DNA from: Streptomyces hygroscopicus | GTDB lineage: Bacteria > Actinomycetota > Actinomycetes > Streptomycetales > Streptomycetaceae | Length of the DNA: 64,000 nt | Direction of reading: 5' to 3' | Assembly: GCA_002021875.1 (NCBI GenBank) | Contig: CP018627.1 | Coordinates: forward strand, 9,982,001 to 10,046,000 | In this document: in pieces, positions 26,918-35,096 of the stretch | Layout: each line of letters begins with the position of its first letter | Numbering within the stretch: position 1 is the first letter of the stretch | The notes under the pieces: generated by a model | The model's input: the letters and a program-made list of their open reading frames with translations, nothing else | What the model was told of the DNA's origin: nothing | The model's database searches: none | Program-made: the position numbers and the translations under genes

Positions 26918-27436
26918 ATGAACATGAAACGCAGGGTGTCCGTTTTCGTCGGCGCGGGTATAGCGCCCCTGATCGCGTTGAGCCTCCCGGCGGGCGAGGC
27001 AAGCGCGCACGGCTACATCTCGAACCCGCCGAGCCGTCAGGCACAGTGCGCCGCCGGGACCGTGGCCTGTGGCGACATCAAGTACGAGCCGCAGAGCGTC
27101 GAAGGTCCCAAGGGGCTGACGAGCTGCAGCGGTGGCAATTCGCGGTTCGCCGAACTCGACGACGACAGCAAGGGCTGGGCCGTCACGCCCGTCCCGTCCA
27201 AGGCGAGCTTCACCTGGAAACTGACCGCGCGTCACGCGACCAACACCTGGCAGTACTTCGTCGGCGGTCAGAAGATCGCGGAGGTCAACGACGGCGGGGC
27301 GCAGCCGGGCGAGACCGTCACCCACCAGGTCGACTTCGGTGGTCTGAAGGGCAAGCAGAAGGTTCTCGCGGTCTGGAACATCGCGGACACCTCCAACGCC
27401 TTCTACGCCTGCATCGATGTGAACGTCGGCGGCTGA
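26918..27436 (+). CDS. AA10 lytic polysaccharide monooxygenase (chitin-active type likely)
   Basis: 172 residues. Signal peptide 1-30 is cleaved after ASA to expose His31, the N-terminal half of the copper histidine brace (mature HGYISNPPSRQAQC); the second His is His106 in TARHATNTWQYF, and NAFYAC supplies the axial Phe. Four Cys allow two disulfides. Single-domain, without a carbohydrate-binding module. AA10 enzymes oxidatively cleave chitin or cellulose; dre-like sites upstream favour chitin. ATG 26918 follows AAGGAG at seven bases. Confidence 0.93.
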   Translation: MNMKRRVSVFVGAGIAPLIALSLPAGEASAHGYISNPPSRQAQCAAGTVACGDIKYEPQSVEGPKGLTSCSGGNSRFAELDDDSKGWAVTPVPSKASFTWKLTARHATNTWQYFVGGQKIAEVNDGGAQPGETVTHQVDFGGLKGKQKVLAVWNIADTSNAFYACIDVNVGG

Positions 27437-27457
27437 ACGTACGCCATTGAACGCCGG

Positions 27458-27482
27458 GCCGGTCGCCACCGAGGCGGCCGGC
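27458..27482. terminator. Terminator hairpin between LPMO and hydrolase
   Basis: GCCGGTCGCC, loop ACCGA, GGCGGCCGGC: ten base pairs including one G-U, located between convergent stops. Confidence 0.55.
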
Positions 27483-27527
27483 CTTCGCCGTGCGCACGGC
27501 GTATGCGCAGGGGCGGCGACGGGCGGC

Positions 27528-28337
27528 TCAGGGGCGCGGCCGGGTCGTGGCATGGGCGTCGGCGAAGTCCCAGACCACCGGGAGCAGTTGGTCGGGTGTC
27601 TCGGACTGGGGCAGATGGCCGGTGCCGGGCAGCAGACGGAACTCCGCGTTCGGTATGGCCTGCGCGTACGCACGTCCGTAGTCGGCGTCCACGACCTGGT
27701 CGCTCGCGCCCCATGCCACGAGGGTCGGGTGGGCGGCCTTGGTCAGGCGCTCGGCCAGGGTGGGATCGGCCATGGCATGTGGGCCCGAATACACCCGGAG
27801 CGTGGCGCGGTTGGCGGCCATGACCGCGCGCTGCGCCTCGGAGAGCGCGCTGGGGTCGAAGCGGAACTTCGAGGGGTCGTGGAAGGAGAGGCGGGACAGC
27901 TCGACGGGCGTCAGGCCGAAGGTGTCGGCGATCGGGTGGCCGGGGACGTCGATCCCGACCGCGTTGACGAGGGTGACGCTGCTGATCCGGTCGCTGCCCA
28001 GTGCCGCCAGTTCGGCGGCGATCCAGCCGCCGATGGAGTTGCCGACGACGGCCACGTCCCGCAGGTCGAGTGCGTCGAGCAGTTGCGCGTAGACCTGGGC
28101 CAGGGTTTTGGCGTCGGCCAGCCAGTCGGGGCGGGCGGTGCCGTCGAAGCCGGGGTGGACGGGGGAGAACACCCTGGCCGACCGCTGCTCGGCGAGGAGG
28201 CCGGCGAACGGGGCGACGGTCTGCGGGCCGCCGCCTCCGTGCAGGAGCAGGAAGGGATGCCCCTGCCGGCCGTGGAGGTCGACCGTGACATCGAGAGTGC
28301 CCTGGTCGAGAGTGAGGGTGTGGGTGGTGCGGGTCAC
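27528..28337 (-). CDS. Alpha/beta-fold hydrolase
   Basis: 269 residues, AB_hydrolase_1: oxyanion motif LLLHGGGGPQ, nucleophile elbow VVGNSIGGWIAAELAA (Ser in GNSIGG), acid region VAWGASDQVVDADYG and catalytic His in GTGHLPQSE. Cytosolic. GTG 28337 has GAGGAG seven bases upstream; the longer frame to 28490 lacks similarity. Substrate unknown. Divergent from a TetR gene with paired palindromes between, the classic layout of a detoxifying enzyme and its repressor. Confidence 0.88.
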   Translation of the reverse strand: MTRTTHTLTLDQGTLDVTVDLHGRQGHPFLLLHGGGGPQTVAPFAGLLAEQRSARVFSPVHPGFDGTARPDWLADAKTLAQVYAQLLDALDLRDVAVVGNSIGGWIAAELAALGSDRISSVTLVNAVGIDVPGHPIADTFGLTPVELSRLSFHDPSKFRFDPSALSEAQRAVMAANRATLRVYSGPHAMADPTLAERLTKAAHPTLVAWGASDQVVDADYGRAYAQAIPNAEFRLLPGTGHLPQSETPDQLLPVVWDFADAHATTRPRP

Positions 28338-28500
28338 GTGGGTGCTCCTCAAGTGGGTTGTCTTCCAGTGGAGTTGGCCGGGTCCGGCCATCAGGCGAAG
28401 TCGGTCGCGGGGACCGTGGCGTAGTCGCTCATGGCCGCGACGGTCGCCTCCGGGGTCAGTTCCGGCAACCCTGTTCATCGCTGCCTCCATCGTGAGAGCT
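28338..28500 (-). other. Spacer with a possible C-terminal gene scrap
   Basis: On the minus strand, bases about 28467 to 28391 encode ELTPEATVAAMSDYATVPATDFA followed by TGA, with codon use typical of a real C-terminus but no start. It may be the residue of a deleted gene between the hydrolase and its regulator. Too short to assign. Confidence 0.25.
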
Positions 28501-28560
28501 GACTCTCGTGAGAGTAGAGAGGCCGAGCCTCGTTATGCAAGTCCACTCTCACGATGAGAG
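28494..28560. promoter_or_regulatory. TetR operator region (repeated GAGAG/CTCTC dyads)
   Basis: ACTCTC-GT-GAGAGT at 28502-28515 and CTCTC-ACGAT-GAGAG at 28546-28560 are two dyads sharing the same arms, with a further GAGAG at 28494. They flank the divergent promoters of the hydrolase and the TetR gene and are the likely binding sites of that TetR. Confidence 0.6.
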
Positions 28561-28608
28561 CGTGTTGCTACGATGGAGGCTGGAGTGAACAGGAGGAGGG
28601 GTTCTGCG

Positions 28609-29214
28609 ATGACTGCGCAGGCGGGTACCGGCCGCATCAACCAAAAACAGCGCACCCGCACGGCGATCGTGGCGGCGGCCCGCGAACTCATCGGCACGGG
28701 CGCCGAGGTGACCATGCCACTGGTGGCCCGCGCGGCACTGGTGTCGGAGGCCACCGCCTACCGGTACTTCCCCGACCTCCACTCACTGATCAGCGAGGCG
28801 TTGGCGGGCGTCTGGCCGCCGCCCGCCGAGGCGCTCGCGCCGGTCGCGGACTCCGCCGACCCCGTCGAGCGCACCGCCTTCGCCTGCGAGTTCCTGCTCC
28901 GCGGCGTGCTCGCCCGCGAGGGGGCGGTACGGGCGATGATCGCGGCCACCATCACCAAGCCCGCCACCGCGACCGCGCGGCCCGGAATCCGTTTCGGGCT
29001 CATCGACCATGCGCTCCGGCCGCTCGACGGCACCCTCGGGGCGACGGATCCGGAAGCGTTCGCCCAGCTCAAGCGGGATCTCGCGGTGGCCGTGAGCGCC
29101 GAGGCGCTCTTCATCCTCATGGATCTGTGCGGGCTCGATCCGCAGGCCGCCGTGGCCAGCGCCGTGCGCACCGCGACCAGCTTGACGCAGGCCGCGGTGC
29201 GCACGATCGAGTAG
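28609..29214 (+). CDS. TetR/AcrR-family transcriptional regulator
   Basis: 201 residues. The N-terminal helix-turn-helix (QKQRTRTAIVAAARELIGTGAEVTMPLVARAALVSEATAYRYFPDLHSLISEAL, residues about 12-64) is typical; the ligand domain is unassigned. ATG 28609 has AGGAGG upstream; an earlier ATG at 28573 overlaps a TACGAT -10-like hexamer and is less likely. Divergent from the hydrolase, with dyads between, so autoregulation plus hydrolase control is expected. Confidence 0.9.
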   Translation: MTAQAGTGRINQKQRTRTAIVAAARELIGTGAEVTMPLVARAALVSEATAYRYFPDLHSLISEALAGVWPPPAEALAPVADSADPVERTAFACEFLLRGVLAREGAVRAMIAATITKPATATARPGIRFGLIDHALRPLDGTLGATDPEAFAQLKRDLAVAVSAEALFILMDLCGLDPQAAVASAVRTATSLTQAAVRTIE

Positions 29215-29251
29215 CGGTTCGGGGAGCCATCAACCAGCGCGGAGCGCTTGG

Positions 29252-30475
29252 CTAGCGGGGTCCGTACGTAAGCCTCCGCAGCAGCTTCTCGGCGGGCCCC
29301 GGAAGCGAACGGCGCTGCAGGAGATAGGCCCCGGCCACCGTGGCGAGCCAGACCAGGACGGCGCTCAGGCAAGCGGTGAGCGTCGGGCTGCCGGTGCGCT
29401 CTCCGAGCGCGAGGGCGAAGGGGGAGAGCAGCACCACCCATGCGAGCGACTGGAACAGGTAACCGCTCAGCGACCGCTGGCCCAGGGCCGCCAGCGCCGC
29501 CACAGGGAGCTTCGGCCGCGCGTCCGAGCGGGCCTTCGACAGCCGCAGGGCGAGGAGCCCGAACAGCGCCACGTATCCGGGGCCGCCGAACTGGCCGCTC
29601 ACTTCGTACAGCAACAGGAACGCGTCCGCGGTGGCGCCGTCGACATGCACGAATCCCGCGCTGACGAGGCCGATCGGCGCCCCGCCCGCGAAGGCGATGC
29701 CGAGGGCGATCACGGCGGTGCGGATCAGCAGGCGCCGGTGCCGGGCCGGGTCCTCCAGTACGCCCCGGCGCGCGGCCCACGCGCCCAGCCAGACGATCAC
29801 GATGATCGGCACGACGGTCAGCGTGTGGATCGGCCACTCGCCGAGCCGGTCGGCCACGGACGCGGCGTAGTCGGGGGCCGAGAGCGAATCGACACCGTCC
29901 GTCGGCACGGCGGCGGACCCTGATGTGCTGTTCGTGGCGTGATACACGGCGATGGCCGCCACAACGGCGACGTAGACCACCATCCAGCCCCATAGCCACA
30001 GCACGACGCGCTGCACCCGCTCACCGCGGCGCAGCAGCAACAGGGTGAAGAGGATGCCGACGATGCCGTAGGCCCCGAGGAAGTCACCGAAGTTGAGCAG
30101 CGCGGCGTGCACGAGGCCGAAGGCGACGAGCCACGCGTTGCGCCTCAGCAGCACCGAGCGCGCCGCGCCGGGCCCGGTGCCCTGAGCGTCCTGCCTGCGG
30201 GTGAGCTGCACCAGCCCGTAGCCGAACATCACGGCGAACATCGGATAGGCGCGAGCGTGCACGAAGACGAACATGGCGAGGTTGAACCCGCGCTCCCAGC
30301 CGTGGGGGGACGCCTCGGCGCCCGGCTGGTTGCCGAAGGTGAACACCGCGGAGTTCGCGAGCGCGATGAACAACAGCATGGCGCCCCGGGCCAGGTCGGG
30401 CGCCAGGGCCCGTTCGGTCCGGCGCACAGGGCCCCGTGCGGGGCCCGGGGCATGGGACTGCGTTATGGCTGTCAC
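29252..30475 (-). CDS. DUF418 (YeiB-like) membrane protein
   Basis: 407 residues with about ten membrane helices: LAPDLARGAMLLFIALANSAVF opens an acyltransferase-3-like fold, and the C-terminal DUF418 domain holds GQRSLSGYLFQSLAWVVLLSPF and the conserved end. Function of the family is unknown; many members sit beside regulators. GTG 30475 follows GGAGAGAG; an ATG at 30499 has no Shine-Dalgarno. Divergent from a TetR gene across an AT-rich operator-like region, hence a probable target of that regulator. Confidence 0.88.
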   Translation of the reverse strand: MTAITQSHAPGPARGPVRRTERALAPDLARGAMLLFIALANSAVFTFGNQPGAEASPHGWERGFNLAMFVFVHARAYPMFAVMFGYGLVQLTRRQDAQGTGPGAARSVLLRRNAWLVAFGLVHAALLNFGDFLGAYGIVGILFTLLLLRRGERVQRVVLWLWGWMVVYVAVVAAIAVYHATNSTSGSAAVPTDGVDSLSAPDYAASVADRLGEWPIHTLTVVPIIVIVWLGAWAARRGVLEDPARHRRLLIRTAVIALGIAFAGGAPIGLVSAGFVHVDGATADAFLLLYEVSGQFGGPGYVALFGLLALRLSKARSDARPKLPVAALAALGQRSLSGYLFQSLAWVVLLSPFALALGERTGSPTLTACLSAVLVWLATVAGAYLLQRRSLPGPAEKLLRRLTYGPR

Positions 30476-30544
30476 CTGGAACTCTCTCCGTCCTGACATG
30501 AGGGCCCATGGGGCAACGGGACATGAGCGAGCCCTCGGCACCGG

Positions 30545-30581
30545 CTTAGTATAAGTGATAATCTATATGTAGAAAACTAAG
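30545..30581. promoter_or_regulatory. AT-rich TetR operator/promoter between DUF418 and TetR genes
   Basis: CTTAGT (30545-30550) and ACTAAG (30576-30581) form the outer arms of a dyad around TATAAGTGATAATCTATAT, the most AT-rich spot in the window. Divergent -10 elements can be read inside it (TATAAG leftward, TATATG rightward). Likely operator of the adjacent TetR. Confidence 0.6.
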
Positions 30582-30638
30582 TAGCCGTGCGTCATGATGT
30601 ACCTGGTGAGCAACCGAGGTACGAGAAGGAGAAGCGCC

Positions 30639-31436
30639 ATGTCGGCCGACCAGGAGGAGGCGCCCGCCGAGCTGGCCCGCCTGTGGAGGCTCCCGGTATC
30701 GGCCTCGGGCCTCGGCCGGCCCGCCGCGCTCGACACCGAGCGCGTGGTGCGTACGGGGGTGGAACTGGCGGACCGCGACGGGCTGCCGGGCGCGACGCTG
30801 CCGAAGATCGCGAAGGAGCTGGGCGTCTCCCCGATGTCCCTCTACCGCCATGTCGGATCCAAGGACGAGCTCCTCGTCCTCATGCGGGACCTGGCACTCG
30901 GCGCTCCGCCCGACGTCGAGACCGCTCCCGACCGATGGCGTGCGGGGCTACGGCAGTGGACCGTCGCCCAGCGGCTGGTCAACCACGACCGGCCCTGGCT
31001 TCCCCGGCTCCCCATCGCGGGGCCGCCGATGGGACCTCATGAGATCGCGTGGATGGAAGCGGGCCTGAGCGCGCTGAGCGGCACGGAACTCGACTGGGCC
31101 GCCAAGGTCGGCAGTCTGACCCTGCTCAGCGGCTATGTGCGCCACGCCTCCCTGCTCGCCCAGGAACACGCGCAGGGCAGGAGCGAGACGGGCCTGAGTC
31201 AGGAGGAGGCCGAACGGGCCTACGGCAGGACCCTGGCGCGGCTCATCACCCCGGACCGCTTTCCGCAGGTGGCGCTGCTTTTCTCCTCGGGCCTGTTCGA
31301 GGCGGCGCCCGATGGCGCGTACGACGACCCGGCGACCGACCATGACTTCGTCTTCGGCCTCGAACGCGTCCTCGACGGGATCGCCGTCGCCGTCGACCGT
31401 GCGCGGACGGCGACGGGGGAGGGGGCGACGCCGTAA
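30639..31436 (+). CDS. TetR/AcrR regulator with TetR_C-type ligand domain
   Basis: 265 residues. After a ~25-residue leader the HTH reads TERVVRTGVELADRDGLPGATLPKIAKELGVSPMSLYRHVGSKDELLVLM; the C-terminal part resembles the TetR_C_1 domain of tetracycline-repressor-like proteins (WRAGLRQWTVAQRLVNHDRPWL). ATG 30639 with AAGGAG. Divergent from the DUF418 gene, suggesting it represses that membrane protein. Confidence 0.9.
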   Translation: MSADQEEAPAELARLWRLPVSASGLGRPAALDTERVVRTGVELADRDGLPGATLPKIAKELGVSPMSLYRHVGSKDELLVLMRDLALGAPPDVETAPDRWRAGLRQWTVAQRLVNHDRPWLPRLPIAGPPMGPHEIAWMEAGLSALSGTELDWAAKVGSLTLLSGYVRHASLLAQEHAQGRSETGLSQEEAERAYGRTLARLITPDRFPQVALLFSSGLFEAAPDGAYDDPATDHDFVFGLERVLDGIAVAVDRARTATGEGATP

Positions 31437-31512
31437 CGTGGGGGCTCGCGCAGCTCCCCGGCTCGGGCCCGGCGGCCCGGACGGAGCGTCGTCAGGTGGG
31501 TGGCGGAGCAGG

Positions 31513-31974
31513 TCAACTCGGTGTCGGGGCAGCGGCGTGCCCCCTCGCCCGCCCTCGCCGGGCGACGATCGCGTTCACGGTCTTGCCGCCCGGCTCCTCG
31601 CTGACGGCCGTGGCCGTGGCCATGTCGCAGATCATCGCCCAGCCGAATCCGCCGCCCTCCCCGCGGACATCCGGGGTGCGCCGCTGGGGCGGTACGCGGC
31701 TGGCGTCACCGACGGCGATGGCGATGGCGTCGGGCTGGGCCGACAGGCGCAGCGAGCAGAACCGGCCGCCCGAGTGCCGTACGGCATTGGTGACAAGCTC
31801 CGAGACGACCAGCACCACCGCCTCGGCGGCGCCCTGATCGGGCGCCGGATCCAGGCTTTCCAGGAAGGTGCCGGTGAGATGCCGTGCGTGCGAGGCCGCT
31901 TCGGGGCGGCAATCCAGGGTTGCCCGCAGCACGGACGGCGGGGTAGCCGTCCGCTGGGCCGTGGCGGTGTGCAT
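31513..31974 (-). CDS. Anti-sigma-factor-type ATP-binding protein
   Basis: 153 residues, stand-alone HATPase_c of the SpoIIAB/RsbW-like streptomycete family: N-box VVSELVTNAVRHSGG, G1-like VGDASRVPPQ and G2-like GGFGWAMICDMA. Such proteins bind sigma factors or anti-anti-sigma factors in partner-switching networks. Its partner is not encoded next to it. ATG 31974 has GAGGTG at seven bases; the GTG at 31983 abuts the Shine-Dalgarno and is rejected. Confidence 0.88.
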   Translation of the reverse strand: MHTATAQRTATPPSVLRATLDCRPEAASHARHLTGTFLESLDPAPDQGAAEAVVLVVSELVTNAVRHSGGRFCSLRLSAQPDAIAIAVGDASRVPPQRRTPDVRGEGGGFGWAMICDMATATAVSEEPGGKTVNAIVARRGRARGHAAAPTPS

Positions 31975-32064
31975 GACGCTCACCTCGTTTCATCGGGTGC
32001 GTTTCGCGCGGTTTTGACGATGCAGACGCGCTTACCCGATGCGACGCTTCCGAAAAGGGGTGTC

Positions 32065-33099
32065 TCAGGATCCCTTTCCATAGGTGCGCGGTGCGGAGGT
32101 GGACGGCGGCAGATCGCCGTTGAAACGGGTGTCCACGTAATCGGCGAACTGGAACCGGCGCGGGGTGAGCTTCAGCTTCGCGAAGGTATCCGCGATCTCC
32201 TGCTCGGAGGCGACTGCGCGCTTGTCGACCGCGACGTACACCCGGGTGCCGTTGGTCCGCTTCACGGAGTCCAGCGCCACCTGGTACGGCAGCCCGGTCT
32301 CCTTGCCCCACACCTTGGCCCACTCCTCGGGGTGCTTGTAGACCCAGTCCTGGGCCCGCCGCAGTCGCCCGAGATAGTCCTTGATGACCTTCGCCTTCTT
32401 CTTGTCCCCGAGGGAGGAGGGGTTGGCGACCTGGAAGTTGAGGCCGTTGACCACGCCCTTGCCCGTGGTGAGGACCCGCCCGTCCGACTGGCGCAGCGCC
32501 TGGGAGGTGTACGGGTCCCAGACGGCCCAGGCGTCCACCTTGCCGCGGGTGAAGGCGGCCAGGGCGTCGGCGGGCTGCAGGAACTTGACCTGCACGTCCT
32601 TGATCGAGAGCCCGGCCTTGGCGAGCGAGGCGACCAGCTGGTAGTGAGCCGAACTGCCCTGAGCGACCGCCACCGACTTGCCCTTGAGGTCGGTGGTCTT
32701 CTTCAGCGGCGACCCCTTCTTGACCAGGATCGCCTCGCCGTCGGCCGTGCCGCGCTTGGCGGCCACGACCTTGATGTCCGACTTGGCTGCCGCGGCGAAG
32801 ACGGGCGGGGTGTTGCCCACCCCGCCGATGTCCACGGCCTTGGCGCTCACGGCCTCCAGGATCGGCGGGCCGGAGGTGAACGTCGACCACTTGATCTTGT
32901 AGGGGAGGTTGTCGAGCTGCCCGGCGGCGCGCAGCAGCGCCTCGTCGTTGCCCTTCTGGTCACCGACGTCGAGGGTCACATCGCCCTTGCCGTCGGTGTT
33001 GCCGGAGGAGCCGGAGCCGTTGTGCGGCGACGAGCTGACACATGCGGACAGCAGCAGGGCGAGGGGGAGGGACAGGGCGGGGAGGATGCGCCGTCTCAT
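32065..33099 (-). CDS. ssuA: Aliphatic sulfonate-type ABC substrate-binding lipoprotein
   Basis: 344 residues. Lipobox LLLSAC (Cys20), Ser/Gly linker, then an SsuA/TauA/NMT1-like periplasmic-binding fold: LPYKIKWSTFTSGPPILEAVSAKAVDIGGVGNTPPVFAAAA, DLKGKSVAVAQGSSAHYQL and GKVDAWAVWDPYTSQALRQ. It delivers sulfonates or taurine-like ligands to the permease encoded upstream. Third gene of the leftward ssuCBA operon, 122 bp after ssuB. The assignment to sulfonate rather than nitrate/taurine rests on sequence style and the sulfur-type leader peptide. Confidence 0.88.
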   Translation of the reverse strand: MRRRILPALSLPLALLLSACVSSSPHNGSGSSGNTDGKGDVTLDVGDQKGNDEALLRAAGQLDNLPYKIKWSTFTSGPPILEAVSAKAVDIGGVGNTPPVFAAAAKSDIKVVAAKRGTADGEAILVKKGSPLKKTTDLKGKSVAVAQGSSAHYQLVASLAKAGLSIKDVQVKFLQPADALAAFTRGKVDAWAVWDPYTSQALRQSDGRVLTTGKGVVNGLNFQVANPSSLGDKKKAKVIKDYLGRLRRAQDWVYKHPEEWAKVWGKETGLPYQVALDSVKRTNGTRVYVAVDKRAVASEQEIADTFAKLKLTPRRFQFADYVDTRFNGDLPPSTSAPRTYGKGS

Positions 33100-33221
33100 G
33101 TCAGCAGGGTCCGTTCAAGAAGGTCGGGAAGTTCGGGAAGCACGAGAAGTTCGGGGGAGATCGCGAGAGGGCGCGATCGGTTGAAGACGTGCGGGCCAGT
33201 AAGGGAAGAACCAAGCGGCCC

Positions 33222-34019
33222 TCAGGCCACCTTGTGGACGGCCGGCTCGGGCGCCTTCACACCCAGCCGGTCCAGGAGCTCGGTGCGCAGCTCGGCGAGG
33301 AGCGGATCGGCGATGTCGCGCGGCCGGTCCCGGTCCACCCGGATCTGATGCGCGATGACGCCCCCGTCCATCACCAGGACGCGATCGGCGAGCAGCAGCG
33401 CCTCCTCCACGTCATGCGTGACCAGCAGCACCGCGCAGCCGCGCCGCTGCCACAACTCGGCGACCAGCTGCTGGGCCGTGATCCGGGTGAGCGCGTCCAG
33501 CGCGCCGAACGGCTCGTCCAGCAACAGCAGATCGGGCTCGCGCACCAGCGCACGGGCGAGCGAGGCGCGCTGGGCCTCACCGCCGGAGAGGGTCTTGGGC
33601 CAGGCGTCGACGCGGTGGCCGAGGCCGACCTCCTTCAGCGCCTGCTCGGCCACGGCCCGCCCCGGGCGGCCGGGCAGCCCGAGCAGCACATTGCGCCAGA
33701 CCCGCTTCCAGGGCATCAGCCGTGGCGCCTGGAAGGCGACGGCCTTGCGGCGCGGCACCAGCACCTCGCCCTCGATCTCCCGGTCGAGCCCGGCGAGCAC
33801 CCGCAGCAGCGTGGACTTGCCGCAGCCGCTGCGACCCAGCAGCGCCACGAACTCGCCTGCCTCCACGTCGAGTTGGAGGTTGTCGATGACCAGGCGGCCG
33901 TCGAACGAGCGAGTCAGCGAGCGAACCCGCACCGCCGCATCGCCGCCCTCGCTCCCAGCCTTCCCCTTCTCCAACTCCTTCTCCAGGGAGTTCACTTGCC
34001 GGTGAAGTTCGGTCGCCAT
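33222..34019 (-). CDS. ssuB: Sulfonate-type ABC transporter ATP-binding protein
   Basis: 265 residues. Walker A GRSGCGKST, Q-loop FQAPRLMPWKRVWRNV (typical of nitrate/sulfonate/taurine ATPases), signature LSGGEAQRASLARAL, Walker B LLLLDEPFGALD and H-loop VTHDVEEALLLADR. A charged N-terminal extension (about 28 residues, ELEKGKAGSEGG) precedes the domain. Its first 28 bases overlap the end of ssuC, giving tight coupling. Confidence 0.93.
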   Translation of the reverse strand: MATELHRQVNSLEKELEKGKAGSEGGDAAVRVRSLTRSFDGRLVIDNLQLDVEAGEFVALLGRSGCGKSTLLRVLAGLDREIEGEVLVPRRKAVAFQAPRLMPWKRVWRNVLLGLPGRPGRAVAEQALKEVGLGHRVDAWPKTLSGGEAQRASLARALVREPDLLLLDEPFGALDALTRITAQQLVAELWQRRGCAVLLVTHDVEEALLLADRVLVMDGGVIAHQIRVDRDRPRDIADPLLAELRTELLDRLGVKAPEPAVHKVA

Positions 34020-34801
34020 TGCAGCAGCAGCCTCTCCAGAGTGCGGACGATGAAATCGGCGAGCAGGCCGAGGGCGGCGTAGACGACCAGGCAGACCACG
34101 ATCACATCGGTCTGGAAGAACTCCCGCGCGCGGTTGAGCAGAAAGCCGATCCCGTCATCGGCGTTGATGGTCTCGCCGAAGACCAGCGCCAGCCAGGCGG
34201 TGGCGAGCGAGTAGCGCAGCCCGGTCATCGCGCCGGGGAGCGCCCCGGGCAGCACCACATGGCGGATCAGCCCCCAGCGGCCGAGCCCCAGGGCGGTCCC
34301 GGCCTCGATGAGCTGGGCGTCCACGCCCCGGATGCCCGCGTAGACGTTCAGATAGAGATGGAAGGTGACGCCCAGTGCGATGAGCGCGATCTTCGGGGCC
34401 TCGCCGATGCCCATCCAGATGATGAACAGCGGGATCATGCCGACCCAGGGGATGCTGCGCAGCATCTGCACGCTCGCGTCGACGAGGTCCTCGCCGAGCC
34501 GGGAGAGCCCGGAGATCAGCGCGAGCGCGACACCGATCACCCCGCCGATCACCAGCCCGATCAGCACCCGCTGCACCGACACCAGCATGGCGTGCGGGAG
34601 GGTGCCGTCCTTGAGCAGGTCGGAGGCGGTACCGGCGATGGTGCCGGGCGAGGCCAGGATGTCGGAGGGCAACACACCGGTGGCGCTGGACACTTGCCAG
34701 AGCACCAGCAGCAGAAGGGGTCCGGTCGTGCGGCGCAGCCAGCGCGGCACGGGGCGGCGGCGCGCGGAGAGCGGCACGACCGGTTCGAGAACCGGGGACA
34801 T
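33992..34801 (-). CDS. ssuC: Sulfonate-type ABC transporter permease
   Basis: 269 residues, binding-protein-dependent permease with six membrane helices and the EAA loop IEAGTALGLGRWGLIRHVVLPGALPGAMTGLRYSLATAWL. First structural gene of the operon. ATG 34801 has GGAG six bases upstream. Between it and the leader peptide lies a hairpin (34834-34863), so translation or transcription of this gene may be conditional on leader decoding. Confidence 0.93.
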   Translation of the reverse strand: MSPVLEPVVPLSARRRPVPRWLRRTTGPLLLLVLWQVSSATGVLPSDILASPGTIAGTASDLLKDGTLPHAMLVSVQRVLIGLVIGGVIGVALALISGLSRLGEDLVDASVQMLRSIPWVGMIPLFIIWMGIGEAPKIALIALGVTFHLYLNVYAGIRGVDAQLIEAGTALGLGRWGLIRHVVLPGALPGAMTGLRYSLATAWLALVFGETINADDGIGFLLNRAREFFQTDVIVVCLVVYAALGLLADFIVRTLERLLLQWRPNFTGK

Positions 34802-34833
34802 GGGGGCTCCACAAAAGGGGTACGCCTCGATGC

Positions 34834-34863
34834 CCGTAGGCCACGGCGGTCAGCGTGGTACGG
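34834..34863 (-). promoter_or_regulatory. Hairpin between leader peptide and ssuC
   Basis: On the minus strand CCGTACCACG pairs with CGTGG and TACGG, separated by a CC bulge, around an 8-nt loop: ten base pairs, ending about 32 bases before the ssuC ATG. There is no U-tract immediately after it; a CCCCTTTTG stretch follows at ~13 bases. It may be an attenuator or a ribosome-stalling-responsive structure. Confidence 0.5.
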
Positions 34864-34911
34864 CGGAACGAGACAGCGGCGAGCGGGAGAAGTGGGGAGG
34901 GAGAAGAAAGG

Positions 34912-34995
34912 TCAGCGGAGGCCGGGACACGCGGCGGACGCCACCCGCAGCAGGTCGATATGACCGCGCGTGGTGAGCAGGGCTGACGTAGACAT
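34912..34995 (-). CDS. 27-aa Cys-containing leader peptide of the ssu operon
   Basis: ATG 34995 to TGA 34912 encodes MSTSALLTTRGHIDLLRVAS followed by AACPGLR. The core RGHIDLLRVASAAC matches the short actinobacterial leader peptides (R-x-H-I/V-D-L-x-R-x-x-S-x-x-C) found ahead of sulfur and cysteine genes, where the Cys codon is thought to sense cysteine supply. It lies 110 bp upstream of ssuC on the same strand with a hairpin between. Shine-Dalgarno is weak (AAGGG almost adjacent), possibly a near-leaderless start. Too short for ordinary gene finders. Confidence 0.72.
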   Translation of the reverse strand: MSTSALLTTRGHIDLLRVASAACPGLR

Positions 34996-35096
34996 GCCCT
35001 TGAAGTTAGCGGCGGCGTCCGGAACCGGTCAACGGTGTCTTGCCCCTCGGACCTTTGTTGCGGGAGTTTTACGCGGTGGCGTACCAGGATGGTTCC

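Noticed and set aside
23844..27044. 1066-codon antisense open frame opposite the FAD fusion gene
   Set aside because: Spans a real gene, a promoter region and another gene start; composition typical of antisense frames.
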